DNA of 64,000 nt from Citrus sinensis (Eukaryota > Streptophyta > Magnoliopsida > Sapindales > Rutaceae). Position numbers and translations under genes: made by a program. The stretch's first letter is position 1. The number at the start of each line of letters is the position of its first letter. The notes beneath the pieces were generated by a model. That model was not told the DNA's origin. It saw only the letters and a program-made list of their open reading frames with translations, and did not search any database. The stretch spans positions 24,755,501 to 24,819,500 of the forward strand of contig NC_068560.1 of the NCBI RefSeq assembly GCF_022201045.2, read 5' to 3'. Positions 17,290 through 29,149 of this stretch are shown in pieces.

Positions 17290-18446
17290 GATCTTAGCAA
17301 TTCTTGCATTATTACTTGAGGTGTAAAACTAATAAAAAAAAGTTTATGCCTTAATTAAAATAAAATTTATTCTCAAAATATCTTTTGAAGAAGATAGTCG
17401 TTCCATGTTTTTCAAAGCATATTGAACTTAAAAGTTAATGATGGGTGTTATGTAACAAATTAACCAATGAAAATTTCCTAATAGTTTTGTAACATAACAT
17501 TTATTTTATTTTGAATATAACATGATGTTTATTTAAAATAAAAGTAACTTTTTTAATATATAAATTAATTTTGATAACAATCCAATAGGATTTAGACCCG
17601 AATTAGCTTTTAAGCCATAGCTACTATGACGAAAAAATTATATCTATAAAAATAAAAGTTGATAGCATGTGGGAAATATAAAAGTTGATAGCACTTAGAG
17701 TAGCCAGCAAGTGAAAAGACCGACCCTGATCTTCAAAGGCAACTCTATCTGATTTCATCTAACGTGACTAAATAAACGCAATACGTATATATATGTACTT
17801 ACCAGTTCCCATGATGATTACATCACTGAAGATATCTTTTATGGTAACACTTCACTTCTTGTGGCTAATTCTTTGGTCTATAAAGAATCATGTCCAACTC
17901 CTCTTTAGAATCTTTCTCTCAAACTCCATTCAATTTTAGTACAGATACAAGTCTTCTTATCTATATTTGGTTTCATCTAGTTTCATCTAACGTGATTAAA
18001 TAGATTCATCAATAATAATTTTGCTAAAAAATCTACAGAGTCTCCTATGTATTTATTCATGAAATCCACAAATCTATAAAATAAGAACTTCCAAAATAAT
18101 CCAATATTCAACCAACTTCATTGATTAACCTCCTCAATTAAAATACCACACATCATAGTAAATAATATACATAAAGGGGCAATGGGCTTGGCTTTATTAA
18201 TACTACTTTAGGTTTTTTAATTTGACCCCTCAAATTTTCTCACTAACCCCTATTTTTTTAATTTATCTTATTATTTTTCAAAACTGCTCTTATTTAAAAT
18301 AAAAAAATATTATTTTTTATCTTCTTTTATTCTCCCTCCCCCCACCCCGCCCCTTCTCTCCAGAAAAGAACCATTACCATACCACCTATCTTCATCAATA
18401 ACAAGTTCATCATTACCTATCTTCTCCACTATCAAGCCGTCAATGG
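17290..18446. other. intergenic, no gene seen
   Basis: AT-rich DNA. A degenerate direct repeat, tctgatttcatctaacgtga and atctagtttcatctaacgtg, occurs near 17,745 and 17,975. No coding region could be supported. Confidence 0.4.
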
Positions 18447-18449
18447 ATT

Positions 18450-19702
18450 CACTAGTAGAAAAAAAAGGCTTCACTTATACTAGCCCACTGACACTATATT
18501 AAAAAGTATCAGTATTTGTTGACCTAAGCTATTTTTAGTGGTTTTAACAAATAAGTGTAAGCGGGTATTGACACGACAGTATCATAACCCTTCATCGATA
18601 CTTAGAAGCATAATTTTAGTTTTAGTTTTTTTTTTTCCCTTATTATTGAACGACATCAGCTTTTTGTCTTAAAATTTGTTCACTATAAATTGACCACTTA
18701 ACAAAAAATTTTGTGTTTCATCTTTCCTCCCTCGCGACATTTGCTCCCTCATCTCTTACCAGATCTTTTTCTCTCTTCACCAAAACCAAACCCTAATTAA
18801 ACCAAATAAATTAATCACTCTCTCTATTACGCTAGAGTAAATGAAACAAAAATATGCACTGGAGATTAAAGATTAAAGACAAGAATACCTAAAAAACCCT
18901 AACAAATTGAAGATTGAGAAGAATATTGTAATAGACGATCGAAGATCGAAGCTATTGGGGTAATCATAGTAATTTTTTAATTTTCTTTTTAGATTCGTAT
19001 ATTAAACTTTGAACTTCAATTTTTCCAGTGTTGTCCTGACTTGAAGAAAAGAAATTTTCAATTGAAAATAAATTATCTGAACACTGCAAAAATTTTGGTC
19101 ATTCCCTTTCATTTATTTTTTGCCAAAAATTCCCTTTCTGCCGTTCTTTCTCTCACAGTCGAAACCAAAACTCAAATCCCCAACTCGCCCAGCCACAAAA
19201 CCTTTATTTGCCTCAAAACAAAACAAAATAATTATGTACTCCTTCTCTTTGATTATTCGAAAGTTAGAAGCACCCTAAATAGTTCTCTCTGAAAAGTGAA
19301 AAGCCATTCACCCAAACCCTAACCTCACTAATAAAATTTTTATTGATAGTGATTTTTTCAATTAATTCAGATATGGGTTCATTGGCAGAGAAACAAAGGT
19401 TAGTGTTTGCTCTATTTCTTTCATTGATTTTTTTTTTTCTCTTTTTAAATTTTTTCTTATTTTTTTTCTTAATTTCAACTATGATTTTATTGTTTCTATA
19501 GCTGCAGTTTGATTAATTTTGATTAATTTTGCTTAATTTGATGGAAAGCATGATTTATTACATGTCTGCTTGAGATAAGCCGGTTAGTAATTTTTTAAAA
19601 AAGCAATTATATGTAATATATGTTTTGATTCGCATATCGTAAACACGATGTTATTGTCCACTAATTGATTATAGCCTTCGATTTACATTCACTTAAATAG
19701 GA

Positions 19703-19748
<46 letters not shown>

Positions 19749-22296
19749 TTGTTGTTTGCTGATTGTGTTATTTATAGTGTTGTTATTGGGGGTTTATATG
19801 GTGAGCAAGGCAGTATTTTAATTAAAACAATTAAAGATATGGGGAATTATTAGGCAGAAAGTGGCTGCTAGAGGAGGTTCTCCTATTGTAGTATGCCTAT
19901 ATAGTATTCATTTTGCCTTTTTTGTTTACTGCTGACTGATGTTTTTTTGTGAATGCATTTCTAATCCAGAGACTTCGCCATGTGGTATCCACTTTGAGAA
20001 ACTACTCACTACAGCTAAACAAGTAATTGTGTCTTTTATAACCCATTACTTGCAATGCACTGATTTTGGTTGTATGATGCTTGTATTCTATCTATATGTA
20101 TAGGCTTGCCTTCTATATAAGTATTTTACTTTTTCTAAGTTCATAATAGTTTTTTTTCTTTTGAGAGAGTTAATGATATGAGAAATTACAAATTTAATAT
20201 TTATTCAAGGTTGCATGGCATATGTATTACTTTCGTCTTATATGGTGTGTGATTCTTGTCTTAAAAGTAAATTCTGGTGCTTGATTTTGATATAGTCCTA
20301 AAATAATTTATGAGGTTTTTTGTGAACATTGACCTTGTGAAACCTCAAAACATAAAATGCAGTAGAATGTTCATGTGTGCTTTGTTAAACATGATGTGCA
20401 ACTCATATGAGATTGTAATCCAATTAGTCATATGATCTTGTGTTGATGAGTTTCGCCCATAAGTCTCATAACCATGAAAGTAATGTCAATTATAATAGAA
20501 GGACCTCTCTGTAATCAACTTCAATCATTGGCTAATTGTGGAATTCATTGTGCTAGTGTTCAATTTCACTATTTACTTCGGATCATTAAAAAATTTTCTT
20601 CACTTGCTTTTTCTTGCTTACAATAAACAAAAGGGATGAAATGGCTTTTATCTTGTTATAATTTTTGCAGCTCAAGTTTTGAACTTTTATTTATTTTGGT
20701 TGATAGTTAGTATGTTGATTTGTGTTTGTGATTGCTTTCTTTGTAGGGAAAGTTGGCATCTATTGAAGAGCTGGAGCCATTTGTCAAACATGCATCTCAA
20801 ATGGCCGCACTTGACTACATTGTATCTGTTGAAAGTGATGTGTTTATTCCATCGTACTCAAGAAACATGGCAAGTGCAGTTGAAGGTCATCTAATGTTGA
20901 GGTAACTAAAATAACTGCTTAAATTTCGAATGAGTTCTTTTTATTCTTTTTTTTATTCCATCTATAGCTATGATTTGAGTCTGTATCAAAGCCATTATGC
21001 GGAGTATTGGATAATCAGGAAAATATATTTGCATAATCTGGGCTGCCTTGTTTATTGAATGCATTTTTGTTTTTAGGCCATGGTAGAATGAGATAACAAT
21101 ATCTTGTAAAGTCTTAATTCTTTACTTTTGTATATTTTATTTGATTGAACAAGCCCTAATAAGATCAAACACAAAAAGAAATATTTTTGAAAATTTTACC
21201 TTTGGTGAATCTTCTTTAAAAATTATACTTAATGTCGATTGAGAATAAATAATCTAATGGACAGAATAAATCCATATATTATTCCATGTTTGTGGTGTCT
21301 TAACAAAATTCTTGCTGTCAAACATTGGCTTTAATGTGAATGACTCTATGACTATGCTTTATGCTTAAAGTTGCTCTTTACTTTAGCATCAAGATTAGCT
21401 AATGGCATTTCGGTGTTGAACTAATTATTTAAATCATGCACTAAATTATTTACAATACATCAAAATTAATAAGAATTTTTAAGTTCAGTAGAATTCTTTT
21501 CCGGCAAAAGAAAAAGAAAAAAAAGAAAGAGTTAAATGAAGTACAAGTATTGATTCTTGTTGGCTGAAGTAATAATATCACTATGTTTAAATTATTTTTT
21601 ATTTTGTCTTTGGTTATGCACATATAATTTGATAGCTGATGAGTTCTCAGCCGAGCTAGCTAAATGGGTTGCTTTTGTTGCTGGTCACAATGATGAATCC
21701 AAACCCATTTTGCTAGATTTCACTCTCTTTTAAGATTTTTTTTTTTTTTTGAGAAAACCTTTTAATTTTTAGTTAACATAACATTTTTTTCATTAACAGG
21801 TTTTCAGGACTGAGCAAGATTACAGAAATAAATACAAGATTGTAATTGGTGATGGTTGATTCTTCGAGTGGTTTTTATTGTAAACTCTTTAGTTTTTTGA
21901 GTTCGACAAAATGTTTTGGCTTTTATTTTTCAATGTTAATGTAGTTCTACACAATGTAATGAATTTTCAAATTATTCAATGAGTATTTTAATTCAAGAAC
22001 CAATTGTAAATTTCAATTTCTGTTTTTTTAATTTTTTTGAATAAACATTATCACTATGGTATCGTTATCTTTGTAATACCCTTGTATCGATATTTGTTTG
22101 ATACCATAGTATTGTTATATACGTGATGTCCTAGAATCGAAATTGTTTTGATACTATAGTGACATAAAATTACTGATACTATTTTCTAGTGTCACTGTGA
22201 CACTAGCGTGGGCTATGCTGACACTAAAACTTGGTGTCAGCGAAACATATTACTGACACCAAAATAGTATCAGCGAATGCCATTTTTCTAGTAGTG
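18450..22296. mobile_element. non-autonomous CACTA (En/Spm) transposon, 3.85 kb
   Basis: The left end reads CACTAGTAGAAAAA. The right end, read on the minus strand, is CACTACTAGAAAAATG, the standard plant CACTA terminus. A 3-bp target duplication ATT flanks it (18,447-18,449 and 22,297-22,299). Subterminal DNA is rich in short direct and inverted motifs (gtatcag, gacacta, gatac), typical of transposase-binding regions. No transposase frame was found. The interior holds exon-like segments with splice signals, including an O-fucosyltransferase exon, so it resembles a Pack-CACTA. An (ATT)n microsatellite sits near 19,705-19,748. Confidence 0.92.
20747..20901 (+). pseudogene. captured O-fucosyltransferase exon inside CACTA
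   Basis: A 155-nt segment bounded by an AG acceptor (tttgtag) and GT donor (gtaact). It translates to 51 residues resembling the GDP-fucose protein O-fucosyltransferase domain of plants (motifs [34 protein letters not shown]). The rest of that enzyme is absent. Other exon-like pieces in the element are 19,374-19,398 (ATG, then GT), ~21,650-21,730 and 21,801-21,859; I do not recognise these. Transcription as a chimeric RNA is possible but not shown. Confidence 0.75.
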
Positions 22297-22299
22297 ATT

Positions 22300-22960
22300 A
22301 CCTCCACCAACATATAATGAATTTCAATATTAGGTTTTGTAAAATTTGACGAACATCCAATGGGGTTTATTGTTATTAATTATATTGGTTTTAATTTTTT
22401 GTGATAACCTAAAATTTTATTTAATTTCAATTTGGATATAGATCAACAAGATTGTAAATATGCGAAGAATAATCTCATGAAAATATTGTATAATTAAATG
22501 GTGATTCTTGCCATGTAAACACTTACCATGTGAAGTATCTAGCCATGCATATAAATAGCAGAACTCTGTACAAAGAACAAATACAACAATAAAAAAAGCT
22601 ATTCTTTTTAAGAATTTTATCTGATGTGATTAAATGTTGATATTCGTTGAGAGTTTGAAAGAGGATCTAGAAATAAAAAAAAATCAATTGAAAATTGGAG
22701 ACTGATGAAATAAATTAAAGGAGTCAAATATCACCACTCATGTACATACGTGAGTTGGGGTATTAGAATATGAGCTCCTAAATTTTCTCGGATGATGGTC
22801 ATGAGCGATCCCAAATGACTAGCTCGTATTAATTGTGCATGCAAGTTGCAACTCTAATTAATTAGTTTAATTATGAGAGAAACAATGCAAAAATGAAAAA
22901 ATATCTTAAGGCTATGTTATTATTTTCATTTATTATTTAACAATAAACATTGCACTTAGT
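22300..22960. other. intergenic; right part duplicated at 27.2 kb
   Basis: No gene. Positions about 22,795-22,960 align with 27,215-27,370 (shared tggtcatgagcg, atgactagct, gtattaattg, atatct-aaggctat), marking the edge of a segmental duplication that carries the small peptide gene. Confidence 0.55.
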
Positions 22961-22965
22961 ATATA

Positions 22966-23233
22966 TTACATTATTAATACCAAAGCCTTATTATTTCTTG
23001 CCAAATTATTAATCAAGTAATTAACTAAGCATGCATGCTGCCACCATCTCACATGGAGCTTGACCTTCTTGACTTCTAAGGGGTCGGGGATGGTCGAGTT
23101 TTCAGCCACCTCTTTCAATCTTTGATAACCATCGGCATCGAGCCTGATGCCACGCTCAGCGTTAAAGTGAGTTATAATGCAAGAATTGCTAAGATCGTTA
23201 GCTATATAATGCAAATTTATTGGACACAGCCAT
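22966..23233 (-). pseudogene. second-family small peptide copy, frameshifted
   Basis: Paralogue of 27,485-27,664. Downstream of its ATG (23,233) the signal-peptide frame stops after 11 codons. A different frame then continues with homologous content (AERGIRLDADGYQRLKEVAE). A SINE has inserted immediately upstream, duplicating the start-codon region. Broken by small indels; no function expected. Confidence 0.6.
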
Positions 23234-23242
23234 GATTTGATT

Positions 23243-23471
23243 TTTTTTTTTTTTTTTTTTTGGTCTTATCCACGAGGTATCCTGGGGAGGACCCCAACTG
23301 TGGGAGACACCTTTAAGCCCGTACCACAACCCAGACTAGAAGTCCCCGCTCGAACCGGGAGGCACAGGTTCTCCCAACAAAGGCGACTTCCCTGCGACTC
23401 GAACTGGGGAGCAAACCCAGTCAAGCCACTTAAGGGGACTCCATTGCCAGTGGAGCCAACACTTTGTTGGT
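23243..23471 (-). mobile_element. tRNA-derived SINE
   Basis: About 229 bp, oriented on the minus strand so that its poly(A) tail appears as a 19-base T run at 23,243-23,261. A 17-bp target duplication, acagccatgatttgatt, flanks it (23,226-23,242 and 23,472-23,488). The 5' part contains pol III box-like sequences (TGGCTCCACTGG and, further in, GGTTCGAGC). Clearly more GC-rich than its surroundings. Confidence 0.93.
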
Positions 23472-24510
23472 ACAGCCATGATTTGATTTAATTCAACTGA
23501 TGAACACAACTCGTCAACTCCTATTTATATAGCCTTCTTAACCAAGAGTACACGTGGCTTATTTCACAAAGACTGTTTAACCGCTTTACCACATTTACTC
23601 GTTTATCTATTTGTTCTCGGCCACGCATTTATTCATGTGTTATTCAAGACTTACAAGCTCGTAGAAAGTACATTTGCAAATTATGTAACTATTATTTAGT
23701 TGAGTGGTAGAAACTTCTTTTATGTGTGAGAGGACCTCTCTCTCTCTCTCTCTCTCTAGCTGACTGCCTCTTTTAGTTATAAAACTTATAATGTCGATCG
23801 TGATTAGAGTATATTATATATCTTAAATTAAATTTATGAGTATTATGAAGTATAAAAACTACTTTTTTAATAAAGTTGATTGAATGATATGCGTTGATTT
23901 TCTATCACGATAAATTGACCAAACAATAATTGATTTCGTAGCTGCTTCAACGGCTAATCTTTTCCTCTTCAAAACTAAAATTTCATTTCTCATTGATGTT
24001 AATGAGTTTCCGATATATTGTTACACGATTATACATTTATATTTGCTTTTCTTGTCTCAGCTTTGAATTTTCATTTAGTTCATGTATATGGATTTTGAAG
24101 AATGAAGCTAATTTAAAATTAAGAGCAACTTCATTGCAGGGCTAGACCATAGAAGTATGTGTATGTGTTTGTGGCAATAACAGATGGTTTAATGCTTATG
24201 AAATTAGAACAGACATTCCACAAAGTATTCTATATTTTTTCATCATATTAAGAGAAAAACGCAATAATATTCTGTCACAAGATTGCCACAGAAGCTTGAT
24301 TGTTCTGCCTTTTTTATCATCCAGCTATGCAGTTGAATAGCTAAGTACAAGTGCTTAAATAATTAAATGATGTTGCATGCTATAGACAACTGAAAGATCA
24401 ATGATATATATATCTCCGGCGAGAGAGATTTTTTAAGCATATATAGGACGGCTGTCTCCATTATTTATTTCATTTACTTAAGGCCTTAGTATACATAGAT
24501 CAAAATGCTC

Positions 24511-24873
24511 AACAGTTGTAGGTACAAGTGCACTCTTGGGGTAAATATAGTGTCCGATGAAAATCACGATGCCCGTCTCTATTGTATCTATTTTGGCAGT
24601 CGTCTCTGCATTTATCATCCCCATTGCATGGCCAAGTTTGCACACAACATTTAGGTTTACGCTTTGGTTTTGCCGCACGCACCATGCTTTCATCTTATGT
24701 ACATGCACAATATATTAGCTATTAAACACGTCTTTTGAAAATTTTCACTTTAATTATGTACTTAAAAACTAATTAATGAAACTGTATCATTTTTAAAATG
24801 AATAAAGAGATATACCAGCTGAGACTAGGAGAATGAGAGCAAGCAACAAGCTAAACAGCAGTGAACTTTGTCA
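24511..24873 (-). pseudogene. defensin-like cysteine-rich peptide, nonsense copy
   Basis: Exon 1 starts at ATG near 24,873 but reads MTKFTAV then TAG where sisters have a Cys codon. The 5' splice donor (CAGCTG/GTATAT) is intact, yet the acceptor position reads GCGG. In exon 2 one conserved cysteine codon is CGT (Arg) instead of TGT, while the others remain (TWPCNGDDKCRDDC, CTCTYNC). Three independent lesions make it a pseudogene. Confidence 0.75.
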
Positions 24874-25345
24874 TCTTTTGAAAATATTAATAGATTTTTT
24901 TGTATAGAGTTCTAAAATTTTTTTGAATGTATTAATAGATTTGAATGAATATCTATCATAGAACAAGGAGATGCATTTATAGGGGATGATAGGATTCATA
25001 CACTGATTTACCTTCTTCTAAAGCAAGATTGTAAATCTAGGATTGGGAGTAATTTAAATAATATATTTTATTTTTAGAAAGAGAATTTATCATATATTTT
25101 AGTTACGTTATTATTACACCATTTCTTAATTAATTTACCAACCAAAACTAAGAAACTGCAATAACTATTTCATTCAAATTATTCTTATTCCTAGATTTGT
25201 ATTCTTCTTTTAAAAGGTGGTGAAATTAATGTTTGAATCATATCATCACCTATAAATGCATCTCCTCATTCTACAATAGATATCCGGTCAAAATGGTTCC
25301 TCGAAAGCCTTTTAGAACTCTTTAAACAACTTAATATTTTCAAAA

Positions 25346-25720
25346 GATGGCAAAGTTTGCTGTTGTTTACTTGTTGCTTACTCTCACTCTCCTTGTCTCA
25401 GCCGGGATATCTCTTTCTTCCTCTTTCTTGTTAAAGAAAAACTTTGTGACGTGGGCTCATTAATAAGTTTCAAGTATATAATAATTATATAATGAGAACT
25501 TGCACAAGATGTATAATTAATGGCAAGCTTATATGTTGTGCATGAAAAAGTTAACAGATAAAAAACATGATGCCTGTGGTAGAAGCAAGACATAAAATTA
25601 ATTAGCGTTGCGGGCAAACTTGATCATGCAATGGGGACGATCAATGTGGAGATGTATTTCGCAATTATATATCCGACACCATATATACCCAAAAACTCCA
25701 CTTATATGTGCAACTGTTGT
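25346..25720 (+). pseudogene. defensin-like cysteine-rich peptide, decayed copy
   Basis: Exon 1 begins at ATG near 25,346 (MAKFAVVYLLLTLTLLVSA). The donor is mutated (CGGGATAT where relatives have GGTATAT). Exon 2 (about 25,580-25,720) has lost a block containing several cysteine codons and is out of frame, although its end still resembles the family C-terminus. The most degraded copy in the cluster. Confidence 0.65.
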
Positions 25721-25908
25721 GCGTTGATAATGTATTTCGCATCTATCCTGCTATATATTGTGCATAGGCTTGAAATAAATGAAGACTTTTGATGCTTATT
25801 AAAAAAATATTTGTAATCAAAATATATACATCATTGATACTTCCATGTCATTAAACATAGAGCAAAAAGTTTCTGGACAAAATCAAAATTTTAATTATTA
25901 GGAGTTTT

Positions 25909-26008
25909 TTTGTATTAATAACTCTCGTATTCATAGAAATTCAAATTTAGGACCTAAGCCCCAAGAAATCTGCTCCATACCACTAGAGCTAGACCTTGGC
26001 TTCAAGTC
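25909..26008 (-). mobile_element. short SINE-like insertion
   Basis: About 100 bp, with a T run at its left edge (minus-strand poly(A)) and near-identical 12-bp flanks attaggagtttt / attaggaatttt (25,897-25,908 and 26,009-26,020). On the minus strand it contains box A-like (TCTAGCTCTAGTGGTA) and box B-like (CCTAAATTTGAAT) sequences in the right order for a tRNA-derived SINE. Confidence 0.65.
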
Positions 26009-26428
26009 ATTAGGAATTTTACATTCATTACTTTGTTACATTATCATTATTACTAATGCTATCCGATAGGATATATACTGTATTTACTATATACTAAAAA
26101 TAGTAAATTAAAAATTCAGATACATAAAATTTAATGTGCTCTATATTTCCAAAATTTATCACTCATAATTATTAATGAGACAACTCTCTTTAATTATACT
26201 CATACCTAACCTTTTGATTTACTAACCAAAATTAAGAAACTACGATAACGCCAATTCATTAAAATGTTCCCATTCCAAGATTATTTGCCCTTCGGTTTTA
26301 GAAGAAAATGAATTAATGCTTGAATTATATCGTCAAGCTACATATATATGAGTGCATGCTCTTGAGCAATAGTAACAAATCAATCAAAATCAGTTTCCTC
26401 ATCAAAAGATCCATTGAAGAACATATAA

Positions 26429-26818
26429 ATGGCAAAGTTGATCGCTTTTTGCTTCTTGCTTGCACTCATTCTCCTTGTACCTGGTGTACCTTTCGTTATT
26501 TTTTTTATTTAAAAAAAAAAAGCTTTACAAAATGGGTTCAAAACTAATTTCAAGTATACAAATGAAAATTTTCACAAGATGCATCATGCATGGCTAATAG
26601 CTAACATATATGTTGTGTTCATGAAAACAGATGAAATTAAGCGTGAGGCATGTTGCAGAAGCAAAGGATATAATTAAAATTTGCGAAAAAATTTGGCCCT
26701 GCAAAGGAGATATTCAGTGCAGAGACGACTGCCAAAAATTGTACAAGGGAGACGGGTGGTGTGATTTTCATAAGGTGCCATAATTCCTCAAAATTGCAAT
26801 TGTACATATAATTGTTGA
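26429..26818 (+). pseudogene. defensin-like cysteine-rich peptide, frameshifted copy
   Basis: Exon 1 is 26,429-26,483 (MAKLIAFCFLLALILLVP, secretion signal, good GT donor). Exon 2 starts at 26,659 after GCAG and encodes EAKDIIKICEKIWPCKGDIQ followed by further cysteines. The frame meets TAA at 26,781, just before the last three cysteines. Relative to the intact 28,571-28,939 gene, one base is missing at this point and the remaining family C-terminus lies in the next frame, ending at TGA 26,816. A single-base lesion: recent inactivation, or an assembly error. Confidence 0.75.
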
Positions 26819-27484
26819 TTTCAAATTTCTCTGGCTATATGTACTTGAGTCTTGAAATTAATTTAAAGAAAAAAAAAGTTTATACCCTAAACAATATGAT
26901 ACATATTCAAGAAAGATGCACATTAACGATACTTCAACCACTAAAACACCATTAAATACCTAATTCAATGGTTTTCAAACAATTTTATTTGACTGATTAT
27001 AATAATTAAAAGAAGACCTAATCACTTGAGGATTCTCAGCAGCAACACCAAAAATGATTCTCCTCAAGCCCCTTTTTCTTTTCAAAACATGGAAGGAGTG
27101 TCGTCCCAAAATAATAAGGATCTCATTTAAATTAATTCGCATATAATCATTTTTCCAAAAGCTTAGTCGTTCTATGCTTTTCAAACTCAGCAATAAATAG
27201 TCTTACATGTATGGTCATGAGCGTTCGCAGATGACTAGCTAGTATTAATTGCGCATGCACGTTGCAACTTCTTAGTGTAATTTTGAGAGAGACGGTGCAA
27301 AAAGACAGAAATATCTCAAGGCTATATTATTCTTTCTACTAATTTTTTAATAATAAACATTAATCACTTAATATTAGATATCAATACCAAAGCCTTGCTA
27401 TTGCGGGCTGGATTATTAAACAAGTAATTAATATTAAGCACGTATGGTGCCACCATCACACATGGACCTCGACCTTGCTGATTT

Positions 27485-27664
27485 TCAAGGGGACAGGGGC
27501 GGTGGCCGCCGCCGCAACTGCCGAATTTTATGCTGGTTTCGAATCGACTCCTTCAACCGTTTATAATCGACCCAGCCGATCTTGTGCTCAGCTTTAAGAG
27601 TAACTAGTAATGCAAGAATTGCTAAGATCATTAGCCATATTGCGAACTTACTGTACAACGCCAT
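27485..27664 (-). CDS. small secreted peptide precursor, unrecognised family
   Basis: A 59-residue single-exon frame with a clear N-terminal hydrophobic signal (MALYSKFAIWLMILAILALL), then a charged variable middle (KAEHKIGWVDYKRLKESIR) and a basic, proline-rich end (RQLRRRPPPLSP). This layout fits precursors of small secreted signalling peptides, in which a short proline-containing C-terminal peptide is released, but it matches no CLE, CEP, IDA, PIP or PSY consensus that I can name. It lies between two defensin-like copies, and two broken paralogues exist at 17,253 and 22,966-23,233. Conserved upstream DNA in all three copies suggests that promoter and gene were duplicated together. Coding status is inferred from the signal peptide and family context. 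Confidence 0.5.
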   Translation of the reverse strand: MALYSKFAIWLMILAILALLVTLKAEHKIGWVDYKRLKESIRNQHKIRQLRRRPPPLSP

Positions 27665-28570
27665 GATTTTGATTTAATTTAACTGAACACAACTCATTAA
27701 CTCCTACTTATAGTCATTTTAACCAACATTACATGTGATTTTTTTCACCAAACTGTTTAACCGTTCTACCACATCCACTCATTTGTCCATTCGTTCTCAT
27801 CCATGAGTGTTGTTCGATATTTATCTCACATGCATCTAGAATGTACATTAATACTTAACATAATTGTAAGAAAATTACTAATTACTCTTTAGTTAAATGG
27901 AAGATAATTATTCTTGAGTTTTAAGGGTTGGAGTCTTCGAACGTATGGATGAGAGAGAGTATTTGTCTCTGGCTCTCTTTTTTAACTATAATCCACCCCT
28001 AGTCCTTCATCTCCTCCGATTAAAATTTTCTTTCTCATAACACCAATGAGTTTTCGATCTACTGTTACACGAATATGCATTTGTATTAATTCCCTCATAA
28101 ACAATTTGCTTTCTTGTCTTTTCTCTAGAATTTTTCATTTATTTCTTGTATATGGAGTTTGAAGAGTGAAGCTAACTAAATTACTAATAGTAATATTCCA
28201 AATTTTTAAAAAAAAATTACTTTCTGTTGGTACTCACATTTTTTTTCTTAATTGAACGATGATAATTTTGACTTTATGTAATTTTTGCGAGAATATAAAC
28301 GAACTTATATTGAACAACAAAATTAATTCTCAAATTTATTTTTAGAAAACATTTACTCAATAGTTGCATGTTTTTCAAAACATATATGTCGAACTCGAAT
28401 ATTAATTATGGATATTAATTAACAAAAAGTTCCTAATAATTTTGTAATATAACAATTATATTTAAGGTAAAATAACAAGAGTAAGTTTATTTTAATATTG
28501 AAGCATAAACTGTGCTTTTATTATAATTTGAAGCCCTCAAGCCCACATATATAGCTGGGGAAATTGGAGA

Positions 28571-28939
28571 TTAACACAAGTATGTACAAGTGCAGTTTTG
28601 AGGAATGTATGGCACTTTATGGAAATCACACCATCCATCTCCATCGTACAATCTTTGGCAGTCGTCTCTGCACTGGATGTCTGTTTTGCAGGGCCAAATT
28701 TTTTCGCAAACTTTTTCGTCGTCGCGTTTTGCTTCCGCTGCTTCATGCATCATGTTTTCTTCAAGTGAAAATTTTCATGTATTTTGTTATATATATACTT
28801 GAAACTAAATTTGAACCCATTTTTATAAAGGTTTTTTTTTAAAAAAAAAAAAAAGAGAGAAAATAGAGAAAGACTAACCTGCAGATCCAAGGAGAATGAG
28901 TGCAAGGAAGAAGCTAATAGCGATCATCAACTTTGCCAT
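28571..28939 (-). CDS. defensin-like secreted cysteine-rich peptide, intact member
   Basis: Two exons: 28,939-28,879 (MAKLMIAISFFLALILLGSA, signal peptide) and about 28,737-28,571, with a CAG/GTTAGT donor and GCAG acceptor, giving 75 residues. The mature part has eight cysteines spaced C-x5-C-x5-C-x3-C-x9-C-x10-C-x-C-x3-C, the pattern of plant defensin-like (DEFL/LCR) peptides held by four disulfides; the protein ends CTCTYLC. Members are secreted and act in defence or in reproductive signalling; which applies here cannot be told. It is the only copy of the local cluster with start, splice sites, frame and all cysteines intact. A TATA-rich promoter lies about 85-105 bp upstream. The acceptor could be three bases earlier (28,740), adding one residue. 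Confidence 0.82.
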
Positions 28940-29021
28940 ACTTTGAAAGATTAATTAAGTTGTTTATCAAATGGGCTTTTGGGAAACTGGCTTTTGATTG
29001 ATTTGTTATTGCGTGAGAATA

Positions 29022-29045
29022 TGTACTTATATATATATATATAGC
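29022..29045 (-). promoter_or_regulatory. TATA box region of the intact defensin-like gene
   Basis: An alternating TA run read on the minus strand as CTATATATATATATATAAG, roughly 85-105 bp upstream of the ATG at 28,939. The other copies have TATAAAT at a comparable distance (for example near 24,974-24,982 and 25,248-25,256). Confidence 0.5.
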
Positions 29046-29149
29046 AAGATATAATTTAAGCATTAATTCAATTTCACCTAAAACAGTAAGGCAGTAATGG
29101 TATGGAAATATTTTGAAAGAACTAGTTGTCGTGTTCCTTAATTTGGTTA

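Larger units (their letters stand above)
24440..25770. repeat. second 1.3-kb palindrome with two peptide gene copies
   Basis: Same architecture as 14,460-15,780: divergent cysteine-rich copies around a centre near 25,100, with arms sharing the promoter sequence (atgcatttataggggatgat on the left, the complement of atcaccta-taaatgcatctcc on the right). The outer ends carry aaggccttag and its degraded complement. Arms have diverged more than in the first palindrome. Confidence 0.75.
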
